DNA from: Chitinophaga eiseniae | Lineage (GTDB): Bacteria > Bacteroidota > Bacteroidia > Chitinophagales > Chitinophagaceae | Length of the DNA stretch: 64,000 bases | NCBI RefSeq assembly: GCF_012641265.1 | Contig: NZ_JABAHZ010000006.1 | Coordinates: forward strand, 62,001-126,000 | Direction: 5' to 3' | Part shown: in pieces, positions 9,818-18,929 of the stretch | Layout: each line of letters opens with the position of its first letter | Position numbering within the stretch: position 1 is the first letter of the stretch | Made by a program: the position numbers and the translations under genes | The notes under the pieces: generated by a model | Databases searched by the model: none | What the model saw: only the letters and a program-made list of their open reading frames with translations | What the model was told of the DNA's origin: nothing

Positions 9818-10078
9818 TCATAGGAAAAAATCAACTTCCAAAACGGTACAAGGACCGTAAGTGGATTGTGTCGATGCGCGTATTGTCAGAGGTCCAAGAG
9901 GGGTGGTCGTATAAGGCAACATAGTTGCAACAGTACACACAGTTGTACCTTGCCCACCTATAATAACAACCTTTTCAGTAAAAAAATATGAACCAACCCT
10001 CGAAGCCTTGTAAGCTAGAGCACCTCCGGTAATTCCCATAAGAATAATCAAAGTCAATGCAATTTTTGCTCGTTTCAT
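9818..10078 (-). CDS. Small exported cysteine-containing protein, paralogue of 16107-16340
   Basis: The protein has 86 residues. A basic start and hydrophobic segment (MKRAKIALTLIILMGITGGA) lead to an ALA site, suggesting export. The mature part has two cysteines (VCTVAT and GPCTVLEV) and a T/P-rich middle (MLPYTTTPLG). It aligns by eye with the protein at 16107-16340: shared GGALA(Y/F)KA, F(F/Y)TEK, C-x-x-x-T-x-LPY and PCT or PCP blocks. Both genes have the same hairpin motif 10 bases before the ATG. It is divergent from the S9 peptidase at 10445. I infer a secreted or envelope-anchored peptide with one possible disulfide; activity unknown. Confidence 0.7.
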   Translation of the reverse strand: MKRAKIALTLIILMGITGGALAYKASRVGSYFFTEKVVIIGGQGTTVCTVATMLPYTTTPLGPLTIRASTQSTYGPCTVLEVDFFL

Positions 10079-10444
10079 AGTCGTTTCGCTTTTTCATTAA
10101 AAAGCTAAATCTTATTTTTTAATGTATATTAATACGACGCACTTATTCCATCCAATTTTTGTCTTTAGCCAATTGTTCGAAGAAGATAGAATTTGTGCAT
10201 TCTTTTCAACCAATCTGCTATAAGCAGTGCCGGCTGTTAACCATTTACTTAACATCGTACAACCAATACCTAATTCCAAAAAATACATATACCAATTGAC
10301 AGCTCTCTCCTAGTTGAAGTTACACATACATCCTGCAATGAAACTACATTACTTTTTCGAACAAAAAACAACCGCTAATTAATAGCACCAATAATTCGCA
10401 AATTTGCTACTACCCAATTACTATACCTTATAGCGATATTACCA
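10079..10444. other. Divergent intergenic region, AT-rich
   Basis: This spacer separates the small gene on the minus strand from the S9 peptidase gene on the plus strand and must contain both promoters. The only clear structure is the leader hairpin at 10088-10105; I see no confident -33/-7 pair. Confidence 0.5.
10088..10105 (-). promoter_or_regulatory. Leader hairpin shared by two small-protein genes (copy 1)
   Basis: The 18-base element has seven-base arms GCTTTTT and AAAAAGC around a short loop, ends 10 bases before the start codon at 10078, and is preceded in the transcript by TTTA. A near-identical copy lies at 16351-16368 before the paralogous gene. Conservation of the element in a leader where flanking bases differ suggests a role in translation, RNA stability or transcription. 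Confidence 0.55.
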
Positions 10445-13051
10445 ATGAATTACTTCCTCACAACTCTCATCGTCCCCTGGATGCTACAGCCAACACAATA
10501 TCTACAAAATAGGCACTTACTAGATTCCGGGGGTATTACCAAACCTCCACTGACACCTAAAAACTACAATAGGTGGCCATGGGTTGCTTCTGCCCAAATC
10601 AGCAACAATGGGAAATATAATGGATATATATTCAGTTCTGGCAATGAGAATGAGCGAATACTCAAATTATCATCTAAAACAAACCAATGGAGGCTTCAAT
10701 CATCAATTAGCAGCAGCTACGCATTCTCCTATAACAGTAAAAAAGCCGTATGGATAAACTCACACGATAGCCTATGTCTCTCTACCTTAGGAGAAAAATC
10801 AATTATTTACATCTCAAATGTATCGTCATTCAAAATAAACGGAATATATGTATGCGCCACTTCAAAAATCCCAACCAATCGATCCATTCTAATAAATATG
10901 CAAACAAGTAAGATATCCACTTTTCTTGCAAAAAACATTTTCCTTCTGCATCATGAACACAAATCTGAAATCTTGCTATATAAAAAAAATGGCACCCAAA
11001 ATTCTCTGATAATAACCGACGTTAATAAAAAAAAACAGAAAAAAATATGGGAAGGAACTGAAATGAACAATATTACACTAGACAGTAAGGAAGAGCAATT
11101 ATGTTTTCTATCAGGAGCGGCTCAAAACCAGATATGGTACTTTAAATCGACAATGGATTCTGCTATTCAAATAAAACTGTCCATAGACGATAGTGCTAAG
11201 CACTTACGCATTGAAAAATTCAATAGCCATGGAAACTATTTATTTGCTAAGCTAATAGAACAAAAAAAAAATCTAAAGGATTTAAACAAGACATCAGTAA
11301 ATGTATGGCATTACTCCGACAACGAAATGGAAACACCGAGTTTATCTACAAATAAAATCATAATATCGACAATTGCAATTAGATTATCAGATAAAAAGAT
11401 TGTACGCATAGATGACAAATCCAGCAGGCTATTTACGCCGATCTTAGAAGATTCAATAATTCTAATTAGAACTCAACACAACCCGACATCGGGAGACGAG
11501 GTCCGCTGGAATGAATCCGGTAATTATTCTTGGTATCTCAAATTCCTTAATGAAGAAAACGTACTTAAATTAAATAATATCACCCAAAATACGATAGTCG
11601 AAATATCCCCAATGGGTAAATATATCGTCTATTTCAACACAGCAGCACACCAATATTTCGCCTATGAGGTATCATCAGGAATTGAAAGAAACATTACCAT
11701 CAACATCAATGAAAAATGGGAAAAAAATCCGAATACAGATAGCTACGGCAGATATATTGGCGGTTGGGAAGAAAACGATGAACGTGTACTCATATATGGA
11801 CAACGGGATATATGGAAGATTGATCCAACTCGCAAGAACGCGCCAATAAATTTAACAAACGGGTATGGCACGAAACATAATATAATCTTCTTCTTATCTC
11901 TAGCAGAGTACTCAAATAGACCGCTATTAAGAAATGAATCATTAATTTTATCAGCCTTCAACGTTAATACAAAATATAACGGATTCTTTAAAAAACGACT
12001 TCAAAAAAACGGGGACCCGGAGCTATTAACAATGGGGCCGTATCTATATGATATAACTGACAACCCATACATTCCTTCGAATGCTAGTTTCTCGCCCATA
12101 AAGGCACTGCATTCAAAAGAATACATTATACGAAGAATGAGCGCAAAAGAAGCACCCAACTACTTTGTCACAACTGATTTCAAATTATTCAAAAGAATAA
12201 GCGACCAGCATCCTGAGAAAGAATTTATCTGGTATACAACAGAACTACACAGCTGGATATCATTAGACCGAAAACGACTATGTGGAATCCTTTACAAACC
12301 AGAAAATTTCGACTCTTCAAAAAAGTATCCCATCATCATCAATCATTATGAAAAAAAAACAGACTGTTTAAATGCCTATATCACTCCAAAGGCGCTAGAA
12401 GGAGGGTGTGGAATTAATATCCCCTATTATGTTAGCAATGGATACCTGATATTCTGTCCAGACATATACTACAATATTGGAGACCCGATGCAGGGTGCTT
12501 ACGACGCGATAATATCCGCAGTTCACTATGCTGCAGGTTTACAATTCATAGATCAAACAAAAGTGGGAATTCAAGGCTGTAGCTGGGGCGCTATACAAAC
12601 CAACTACCTTATAGCTCACAGTAATTTATTTGCAGCCGCATGCTCTACCTCTGGCATTGCAAACTGGATAAGTGGATATAATACTCTAAATGGATTTGGA
12701 GGTAGTATGCAGGGAATGTTCGAATCCGGACAATTTCGCGTAGGAGGAACTCTCTGGGATAAACCCGATATATACATTAAAAATTCAGCAGTTATAAATG
12801 CGAATGAAATTAAAACACCTTTATTACTAATGCATACAAGAAACGATGCTCTCTGTAATATACAAAATATCATGGAGCTCTTTGTTGCGCTTAGAAAATT
12901 AGGGAAAAAAACATGGATGCTAATCTACAAAGGAAACCATGGATTAGTGGGAGATGATGAAATAGATTTCAGCAAAAAAATGAAACAGTTCTTTGACTAT
13001 TATCTACAAAATGGGAGTGCGCCCGAATGGATGTCAAATACTCTGGAATAG
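10445..13051 (+). CDS. S9-family (prolyl oligopeptidase-like) serine peptidase
   Basis: The 868-residue protein has an N-terminal beta-propeller-like region (about 50-560) and a C-terminal alpha/beta-hydrolase domain. The probable triad is Ser713 in GCSWG, Asp801 in HTRNDAL and His832 in KGNHGL. The nucleophile elbow reads GCSWGA rather than the more common GxSxGG. The protein is clearly paralogous to the one at 23339-26119 (shared WYTTELH, ILYKP, YVSNGYL or VVSNGYL, QTNYL and LGKK segments). The N-terminus is only moderately hydrophobic and gives no strong signal peptide. It sits between two small-protein genes, so it could process them, but this is a guess. The codon use is AT-rich like its surroundings. 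Confidence 0.85.
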   Translation: MNYFLTTLIVPWMLQPTQYLQNRHLLDSGGITKPPLTPKNYNRWPWVASAQISNNGKYNGYIFSSGNENERILKLSSKTNQWRLQSSISSSYAFSYNSKKAVWINSHDSLCLSTLGEKSIIYISNVSSFKINGIYVCATSKIPTNRSILINMQTSKISTFLAKNIFLLHHEHKSEILLYKKNGTQNSLIITDVNKKKQKKIWEGTEMNNITLDSKEEQLCFLSGAAQNQIWYFKSTMDSAIQIKLSIDDSAKHLRIEKFNSHGNYLFAKLIEQKKNLKDLNKTSVNVWHYSDNEMETPSLSTNKIIISTIAIRLSDKKIVRIDDKSSRLFTPILEDSIILIRTQHNPTSGDEVRWNESGNYSWYLKFLNEENVLKLNNITQNTIVEISPMGKYIVYFNTAAHQYFAYEVSSGIERNITININEKWEKNPNTDSYGRYIGGWEENDERVLIYGQRDIWKIDPTRKNAPINLTNGYGTKHNIIFFLSLAEYSNRPLLRNESLILSAFNVNTKYNGFFKKRLQKNGDPELLTMGPYLYDITDNPYIPSNASFSPIKALHSKEYIIRRMSAKEAPNYFVTTDFKLFKRISDQHPEKEFIWYTTELHSWISLDRKRLCGILYKPENFDSSKKYPIIINHYEKKTDCLNAYITPKALEGGCGINIPYYVSNGYLIFCPDIYYNIGDPMQGAYDAIISAVHYAAGLQFIDQTKVGIQGCSWGAIQTNYLIAHSNLFAAACSTSGIANWISGYNTLNGFGGSMQGMFESGQFRVGGTLWDKPDIYIKNSAVINANEIKTPLLLMHTRNDALCNIQNIMELFVALRKLGKKTWMLIYKGNHGLVGDDEIDFSKKMKQFFDYYLQNGSAPEWMSNTLE

Positions 13052-13306
13052 TACGCCCCAAACCGCCCAACGCCCCTTTCACATATCGTATCAATCGCGT
13101 TCGACTGAAGTACTTTAAATACTTATACTATACATTAAAGGCCATTAAATAGTCCCCAAAATCAATTCGCCCACGTAATAACAACGGAAAACGGTCAATA
13201 TATCGCAAGAAATTGGGTCCGATACTCTCTCCCCAACAAGTGCTTACGCCTAATTTTTCAGGTAGTAATTTCCATAAACATGCCATGACTTGTAGATTCT
13301 GAAGCA
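13052..13306. other. Flank between S9 peptidase gene and IS21 element
   Basis: A weak inverted repeat (AAGTA, seven-base spacer, TACTT at about 13108-13124) lies after the peptidase stop. On the minus strand, 59 codons from the IS edge to a stop at 13128 are open and might be the end of a gene cut by the insertion, but I do not recognise the product and found no matching part on the other side of the element. Confidence 0.3.
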
Positions 13307-13533
13307 TGTTGACCCACTTCTCTGATTTATGTTGACCCACCATTCTGGGATGTTGACCCACCTTGATTATTATTTTTGGTAAGCACCTAAAAAATTGATT
13401 CTGGGATGTTGACCCACCCTGGTTTATTTTATCCGGAATATAATAAGATTGTCATTCTGGCATATTGACCCACCTGCAGGTAATCATTAGTAAGGGCTTT
13501 TTGCTATCATTTGCTCCTTAAAAATATAGGAGC

Positions 13534-15084
13534 ATGGCACAAACGCCTATAGCAATGGAACAATTAAAACAGCTTTTACAACTTGAGAAAGACGGGGTTG
13601 GGATACGAGAGATGGCACGCCGTTTAGGTATTAGTCGCAATAGTGTACGCAAATACTTATCCCTGCTTACAAGCAATTCTGTAGAAGATCAGGATAGTCC
13701 AGATAACAAAACACTTGCTGAGAAAGCTTATCGTAATGATAGCGTGGTCCATGACATGCATCGTTTAGAGCAATTGGCCATCCATTTTAAATATGCGCAA
13801 GGTGAATTAGGAAAAGTTGGGGTTACCCGCCAGTTGCTCTGGCAGGAATATTTACAACAGCATCCGGATGGATATGCTTACAGTCATTACTGCCACCATC
13901 TGAATCAATACCTGAAAAAACTGGATGTGACGATGCATATGGAGTATTCGGCTGCAGACATGATCATGATTGATTTTGCCGGCAAGAAGCAACATTATGT
14001 TGATCTATCTACCGGAGAGCAGATTGAATGTGAGGTATTCATTGCTATCCTGCCCTTTAGTGGACTTATCTTTTGCATGGCAGTACATACCCAGCAAACA
14101 GCAGACTTTGTCCATTGTATCAATGCAATGTTGTTATTTTACGGAGGAGTACCAGCGACTATTCTGTGTGACAATCTAAGAACAGCGGTAACACAACCGA
14201 ACCGTTACGAACCTGTATTTACTGATATCTGCGGGCAGCTCAGCGAACATTATACAACAACCTTCAGTGCTACCCGTCCTTATAGTCCGCGCGATAAAGC
14301 CATGGTAGAAAAGGCCGTAAACATTGTCTATAATCATGTATATGGCCCGTTAAGAAAAAGGGAGTTTACCAGTCTTCAGACGCTCAATACAGCTATGCAA
14401 GAGCAGCTGTTGCTACTCAATAATAAGCCCTATAAAAGTACTCCTTATATTCGCTGGTACTATTTTGAACAACAGGAACAGTCTCATCTCAAACCTTTAC
14501 CATCGGAACCATTTAGCTCTAAAAAAGTGGCGCAGCTTACAGTCCAGCGTAACTATCACGTACAACTCTCAGAAGACCACCGTTATTACAGTGTTCCTTA
14601 TCTGCATGTGGGTAAGAAAGTCAAAGTACTCTATGATCAACGGGTAGTAGAAGTATACCTGGACCATGAGCGTATTGCACTACATCTGAGAGACGGTCAC
14701 AATAAAGCATATACTACCCTGGCGGAACATATGCCACCTCATCATCAGCGAATGCAACAGATTAAAGGCTGGAACCGCGATGATCTTTTGATGCAGGCAT
14801 CACGCATTGGTACCTCAACTCATCAGGCAGTTACACTGATGCTGGAGAACAGTATCTATATCGAACAAAACTATAAGGCTTGTTTTGGTATGTTAATGCT
14901 TCAAAAGAAGTATGGTACAGACAGGCTGGAATCAGCCTGCAAACGGGCATTGACAGGCAGCCGTGTCAATTATACCCTGATTAAGAATATTCTTGAAAGA
15001 GGGATGGATAAATCAGCACCTCCACCTGATATATCCTCAATACCTATCCATGATAATATCAGGGGTAAAGATCATTATCAATAA
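13534..15084 (+). CDS. istA: IS21-family transposase IstA
   Basis: The protein has 516 residues. The N-terminal helix-turn-helix (about 8-45, KDGVGIREMARRLGISRNSV) is followed by an rve-type DDE integrase core with probable Asp147 (MIDFAGKK), Asp213 (LCDNLR) and Glu259 (DKAMVEKAV), then a C-terminal beta domain (about 325-400). A TAGGAG sequence just before the ATG is an unusually good ribosome binding site for this organism. istB follows 20 bases later. The reading frame is intact, so the element may be active. Confidence 0.95.
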   Translation: MAQTPIAMEQLKQLLQLEKDGVGIREMARRLGISRNSVRKYLSLLTSNSVEDQDSPDNKTLAEKAYRNDSVVHDMHRLEQLAIHFKYAQGELGKVGVTRQLLWQEYLQQHPDGYAYSHYCHHLNQYLKKLDVTMHMEYSAADMIMIDFAGKKQHYVDLSTGEQIECEVFIAILPFSGLIFCMAVHTQQTADFVHCINAMLLFYGGVPATILCDNLRTAVTQPNRYEPVFTDICGQLSEHYTTTFSATRPYSPRDKAMVEKAVNIVYNHVYGPLRKREFTSLQTLNTAMQEQLLLLNNKPYKSTPYIRWYYFEQQEQSHLKPLPSEPFSSKKVAQLTVQRNYHVQLSEDHRYYSVPYLHVGKKVKVLYDQRVVEVYLDHERIALHLRDGHNKAYTTLAEHMPPHHQRMQQIKGWNRDDLLMQASRIGTSTHQAVTLMLENSIYIEQNYKACFGMLMLQKKYGTDRLESACKRALTGSRVNYTLIKNILERGMDKSAPPPDISSIPIHDNIRGKDHYQ

Positions 15085-15104
15085 TCACTAAACAATAAAC
15101 AACA

Positions 15105-15845
15105 ATGAACACAACACAAACACTTCAGCAAATGCAACAACTTCGCCTTCAGGGTATGTACCAGGCTTACCGTTCTCAATTAGATCTTCCTATGAACCAG
15201 CAACTGGAAGGCCATGATCTGGTCGCTTACCTGTTACAGTCAGAAGAACAGAACCGGGCAAATGAAAAAACAGCCTATTACCTGAAGCTGGCAAAACTGC
15301 GTCTGCCGGCAACTATCGAACAAATAGAATGCAGTCCGAAGCGGAATCTAACCAGGCAACAACTAGCGACCATGGGGGAAGGGCGTTACCTTCAACAAGG
15401 TGAGAATATATTAATTACCGGTGCGACTGGCTGTGGAAAAAGCCACCTGGCCTGTGCCTTAGGGCATCAGGCTTGCCTGCAGGGATATAAAACGGCTTAC
15501 CTGAATATGAATCGTCTTATTGAAAAAGTGACACTATCAAAACTTGATGGTTCTTACATTAAACTACTCAATCATCTGGAACGCCAAACACTGATCATCC
15601 TGGATGACTTTGGTCTGGCCCCTATGACACAAGAGATACGTCTTACATTGCTGCAATTACTGGAAGACCGGTATGGAAAGAAGAGCATCATTGTTACCTC
15701 ACAACTACCTGTCGCCAAATGGCATGAATACATTAATGACCCTACACTCGCTGATGCTATCCTTGACAGACTGACAGCCAATGCACACCGCATTGAACTA
15801 AAGGGAGAATCAATGAGAAGAAAAAAAACGTCAGACAATCAATAA
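15105..15845 (+). CDS. istB: IS21-family helper ATPase IstB
   Basis: This AAA+ ATPase of 246 residues has an N-terminal helical region (about 1-95), a Walker A motif GATGCGKS (starting near residue 106) and a Walker B motif LIILDDFG. It is related to DnaC and assists IstA in target selection in IS21 transposition. Start and spacing fit a two-gene operon with istA. Confidence 0.95.
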   Translation: MNTTQTLQQMQQLRLQGMYQAYRSQLDLPMNQQLEGHDLVAYLLQSEEQNRANEKTAYYLKLAKLRLPATIEQIECSPKRNLTRQQLATMGEGRYLQQGENILITGATGCGKSHLACALGHQACLQGYKTAYLNMNRLIEKVTLSKLDGSYIKLLNHLERQTLIILDDFGLAPMTQEIRLTLLQLLEDRYGKKSIIVTSQLPVAKWHEYINDPTLADAILDRLTANAHRIELKGESMRRKKTSDNQ

Positions 15846-15987
15846 CACATCGTATTTTTATCCCGCATAAAGCTCTTACTCTTATTGCCTGCTTCGCAGG
15901 TGGGTCAACATCCCAGAGACATAGGTCAACATGACCAGAATTTACAATGACTCACTGCTACAAGACAAACTACGCATCGACGAAATA

Positions 15988-16013
15988 AGGCTGCACCAGA
16001 AATGATGCAGCCT
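15988..16013 (-). terminator. Hairpin terminator of the small gene at 16107
   Basis: Arms AGGCTGCA and TGCAGCCT form a perfect eight-base stem with a ten-base loop. On the minus strand the stem is followed by TTATTTCG. It lies about 95 bases past the stop of the gene at 16107-16340, similar to the terminator spacing of its paralogue at 9818. Confidence 0.6.
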
Positions 16014-16106
16014 CTATAGTTCAAATCTTAATAATCAAAACGAATTCAAAAACCAGTTACCATTGAGATAAACGTGACTTCGACCCGTTCAAATTATTTT
16101 ACTTCA

Positions 16107-16340
16107 TTAAGGAAGCTGCTGAACAGTAATAGTTGGGCAAGGACTCAGAGTGCGACCTGTAGAAAGCTTAACGGTGAAACCAGATGCAGCAGTTTGATAT
16201 GGCAAAGTAGTGGATTGAATGCAAGCGCCATCTTTTTCTGTATAGAAAACATTAGTTCCGATACGAGCTTTAAACGCTAATGCTCCACCAATTACAGCCA
16301 AAACAGCGATAGCTGTTAATGCATATTTTGCTTGTTTCAT
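16107..16340 (-). CDS. Small exported cysteine-containing protein, paralogue of 9818-10078
   Basis: The protein has 77 residues: basic start, hydrophobic segment (MKQAKYALTAIAVLAVIGGA) with an ALA site, then a short mature part with NVFYTEKDGAC and SPCPTITV, giving two cysteines. It aligns with the protein at 9818-10078 and more weakly with 9072-9299. It is the last gene of a minus-strand series with a thioredoxin-like protein (16481) and a GT-C membrane protein (17100), 140 bases after the former and with its own leader hairpin, so it probably also has its own promoter. Two cysteines plus a neighbouring thiol oxidoreductase make a disulfide plausible. Function unknown. Confidence 0.72.
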   Translation of the reverse strand: MKQAKYALTAIAVLAVIGGALAFKARIGTNVFYTEKDGACIQSTTLPYQTAASGFTVKLSTGRTLSPCPTITVQQLP

Positions 16341-16350
16341 AATGATAGAT

Positions 16351-16368
16351 GCTTTTTATTCAAAAAGC
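16351..16368 (-). promoter_or_regulatory. Leader hairpin shared by two small-protein genes (copy 2)
   Basis: Seven-base arms GCTTTTT and AAAAAGC with a four-base loop, ending 10 bases before the start codon at 16340. It matches the copy at 10088-10105 including the adjoining TTTA on the 5' side of the transcript. Confidence 0.55.
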
Positions 16369-16480
16369 TAAACTTTACATTATTAAAAATGCCTACTCAT
16401 TTATAATGGCTTTCGGCTCCCCCATTGTTTAGGCTGACTTCGCTTGCAAGATTCCCATCAGCCGCCTATTGCGCAATAAT

Positions 16481-17044
16481 CTATTTAAGCAGTTCAGCAA
16501 GGTCTATTATCTGGTCGATACCTACCTCTCCAAGAAAAGCTGCCGATAACTTTCTGTTGGCCGGATAAACAGCAATGTATGGTACATTTTGGGTGTTGAA
16601 ATAGTGGGAAAAACCAAACTTATAGTCCAGGCCAACGACTATATTTGGAAATCTATTAACGCTAAACTCATGATAAAACTCCCTCATTCCCCTGAAGGAT
16701 AAAGGCGTAATTAGGTAAAACTGAACATCCTTCAAACGGTCCATACCTTTTATAATTTCTGTCATTTCCCTCCTACAGAAAGGGCAATCCGGAGAAAAAT
16801 AAAAGAATACCGTGGGTTTATTAAACGGACTATCAGAAGTATTTATATATGTAAGGCTATCAGAAAGCAAAAGCGCAAAAGACGGTAGCTTTTCACCCTC
16901 ATGTCCAGTCTTCACCGGATATCTATATACTAACTTCCTCGAATTACCAAGTATTGGAAATCCCAATATCTTACAAGCACCGGCATACAAAAGTCCACCG
17001 AGCAACAAGCTTAATGAAAGTAATATCAATTCCTTCTTCTTCAT
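16481..17044 (-). CDS. Membrane-anchored thioredoxin-like protein
   Basis: The protein has 187 residues. An N-terminal hydrophobic segment (about 6-24) would export or anchor it. A thioredoxin-fold domain follows with FSPDCPFCRREM, giving a CPFC active site at Cys87 and Cys90, and a likely cis-proline in NVPYIAVYP. This resembles TlpA/ResA-type thiol-disulfide proteins, normally acting in the periplasm. It lies 55 bases after the GT-C membrane protein gene and 140 bases before the small cysteine protein gene. I infer that it acts on exported thiols, possibly of that small protein. Confidence 0.8.
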   Translation of the reverse strand: MKKKELILLSLSLLLGGLLYAGACKILGFPILGNSRKLVYRYPVKTGHEGEKLPSFALLLSDSLTYINTSDSPFNKPTVFFYFSPDCPFCRREMTEIIKGMDRLKDVQFYLITPLSFRGMREFYHEFSVNRFPNIVVGLDYKFGFSHYFNTQNVPYIAVYPANRKLSAAFLGEVGIDQIIDLAELLK

Positions 17045-17099
17045 AAAAATTTATATACCATTAACTCTAAAGTGAAATTAATCTAGTATAATGGATCTA

Positions 17100-18929
17100 T
17101 TAAATATCATGCTCCCTCTGCTCTACCCTATTAGCTAACTTTAATAAATGATCTATGAGTACAATTGTAAAGCTCAGTGAAACAAGTATTGGAAACAACT
17201 GAAAACGTAGGGCAACCGGTGATGCCAAAACACTAAATCCAAAATTAATCAGCCAAGTAGCACTAACTAGCAGTATTCCTTTCTTTAATTCAGGAAAATA
17301 TCTATACCCTCTCAAAACAAAAAAACTAATTATGCTCAACAACAACGTAACATTTATTACACCGGCAAGAATTGGGTAAAAGTCAAGAACATTAACTTCA
17401 AAATTCTTAAATCTGGTCATAACTTTATTACTCTTGTAATCAAACCAAACCTTTGCAATCATTATAACGGAGTCGATCCCCATATTATAGTGATCCAAAA
17501 ATTCAACTGGAGGGGCATAATACTTTATCGCGTTTGGGACTAGATAGTATCTTAAATACTCTTTAGGATAAGTTCGAATTAAATAATTTCCATAATCTCC
17601 CATCATTGGAGCAACCGTCGCCCATTTCTTAAGCGCTGATACAGCAGAATCCCTCTTAAACTGGTGCTGCATATAAACTGTTAGAGGAGAAGCAGGGTCC
17701 CACATGTAAACTGTACTCGCTAACATTGTCTCTTCGGGGTGCTTTGTTATATCTCTCGTTGTATCAAAGTAATGGCGCACGATATTGTCAATCATTTCCA
17801 ACCTCTTCGGCACCCTCTTGCGCTGCGAACTATCTACATATCGATAGGCATATAGCGCATTATTTGCCATCTGCCATCCTGAAAATGGCGTAAATTGGCG
17901 ATGCCCACTTACCTCTTTATATTTGTCAGCAGTTATATTGATAAAAACGCAGATAAGTGAAATACTTATAGTAAACGAAAGCAAACTAATTAGAATCTTT
18001 CTTTTACTCAGAATCAATACCAAAACGCTGATGAAAGGATAAAATAATGCATTATATCTAACAGTGAACGCAATAAAAAGAATGAATGAGCTAATAATTA
18101 TGACGCTATTAGTCGGACGATTCAATGTCCATATCAACATGGTAAACCAAACCAAACTAAGAAAAAGGAAAAAAGCGTCGCTTGATACATAGTTGGCGAG
18201 ATATAAAAAAACCGGATTAAACAGCATAAAGGAAAACAAAACTATTTTAGCTATTCTACTCAAGTTGTAGAAATAAAAAATAGTAAAAACTAATGATAGT
18301 GCTGCAATTTCAACTAGAATATATTGCAATCCAACAAATATTGTATCCGATTTTGTAAAAACACTTATCAGACGCAAAAACTTTGAATATCCAATCGGAT
18401 AAGTATTAATTGAGTAATTATGGTAAGCTGTCTCCAAATAGACATACGAATCTCCACTAATAAAACTGGCGTATGGATAAAAATACTTAAACAAGCCAAA
18501 TTGAATTAAAATTGCAAAAAATAAAGTCCATACAAACCATCTATTTGCCGGATTCTTAAATACAAAACTAAACAAGTTGGGGTATGAATCCCCCAGTATA
18601 TCCTTCTCCTTTCGTTGCTGCGTATAATTACTTTCAAGTGATGTTATAGCATCTGAATCAATACCTCCAATCATGTATGCACATGAATCCTTGCTATTTC
18701 CATCCATCCTTCCTGGTCGAATACCATGACAATTGTAACTCCTATCATCATATCCAGTAGTGCTCGCGTGACCATCGTTCCTTTCCTTCACAAACTCATT
18801 TGAAGATCCTTCATTCGTTGCCGATTTTCTAATCCTATTCTTATGCATATCCACACTGAATACGCTTCCAAATAATAATTTAATAATTCTATTTATACTG
18901 ATTCCAGAAACCGGTGAGTAACGCATCAT
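17100..18929 (-). CDS. Polytopic membrane protein, probable GT-C (family 39-like) glycosyltransferase
   Basis: The protein has 609 residues. After a hydrophilic stretch of about 125 residues come about ten to twelve membrane segments and a large periplasmic-looking loop (about 345-510). The first loop has SGDSYVYLETAYH, resembling the acidic loop of PMT/ArnT-like GT-C enzymes that use lipid-linked sugars. The long hydrophilic N-terminus is unusual for this class, and downstream in-frame ATGs exist, so the start may be too early. It heads the minus-strand series with the thioredoxin-like and small protein genes. Acceptor and sugar are unknown; it could glycosylate a lipid, glycan or protein. 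Confidence 0.55.
   Translation of the reverse strand: MMRYSPVSGISINRIIKLLFGSVFSVDMHKNRIRKSATNEGSSNEFVKERNDGHASTTGYDDRSYNCHGIRPGRMDGNSKDSCAYMIGGIDSDAITSLESNYTQQRKEKDILGDSYPNLFSFVFKNPANRWFVWTLFFAILIQFGLFKYFYPYASFISGDSYVYLETAYHNYSINTYPIGYSKFLRLISVFTKSDTIFVGLQYILVEIAALSLVFTIFYFYNLSRIAKIVLFSFMLFNPVFLYLANYVSSDAFFLFLSLVWFTMLIWTLNRPTNSVIIISSFILFIAFTVRYNALFYPFISVLVLILSKRKILISLLSFTISISLICVFINITADKYKEVSGHRQFTPFSGWQMANNALYAYRYVDSSQRKRVPKRLEMIDNIVRHYFDTTRDITKHPEETMLASTVYMWDPASPLTVYMQHQFKRDSAVSALKKWATVAPMMGDYGNYLIRTYPKEYLRYYLVPNAIKYYAPPVEFLDHYNMGIDSVIMIAKVWFDYKSNKVMTRFKNFEVNVLDFYPILAGVINVTLLLSIISFFVLRGYRYFPELKKGILLVSATWLINFGFSVLASPVALRFQLFPILVSLSFTIVLIDHLLKLANRVEQREHDI

Larger units (their letters stand above)
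13307..15931 (+). mobile_element. IS21-family insertion sequence, complete
   Basis: The element carries an istA/istB pair and ends in terminal inverted repeats that begin TGTTGACC on the left and, in reverse, TGTTGACC on the right. Repeated 12-base TGTTGACCCACC-like boxes lie inside the ends: 13307 (variant), 13330, 13351, 13407 and 13463 (variant) on the left, and 15899-15910 and 15924-15931 on the right. Multiple terminal repeats are characteristic of IS21 elements, where the transposase binds. I could not find a convincing target-site duplication. Both genes look intact. Confidence 0.9.

Noticed and set aside
13128..13306. Open minus-strand frame ending at 13128 and running into the IS21 left end
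   Set aside because: It could be the end of a disrupted gene, but I recognise no family, and the sequence right of the element does not continue it convincingly.
18650..18690. GGIDSD in the N-terminus of the GT-C protein, resembling a PP-loop SGGxDS motif
   Set aside because: The rest of a PP-loop fold is absent, so the match is probably chance.
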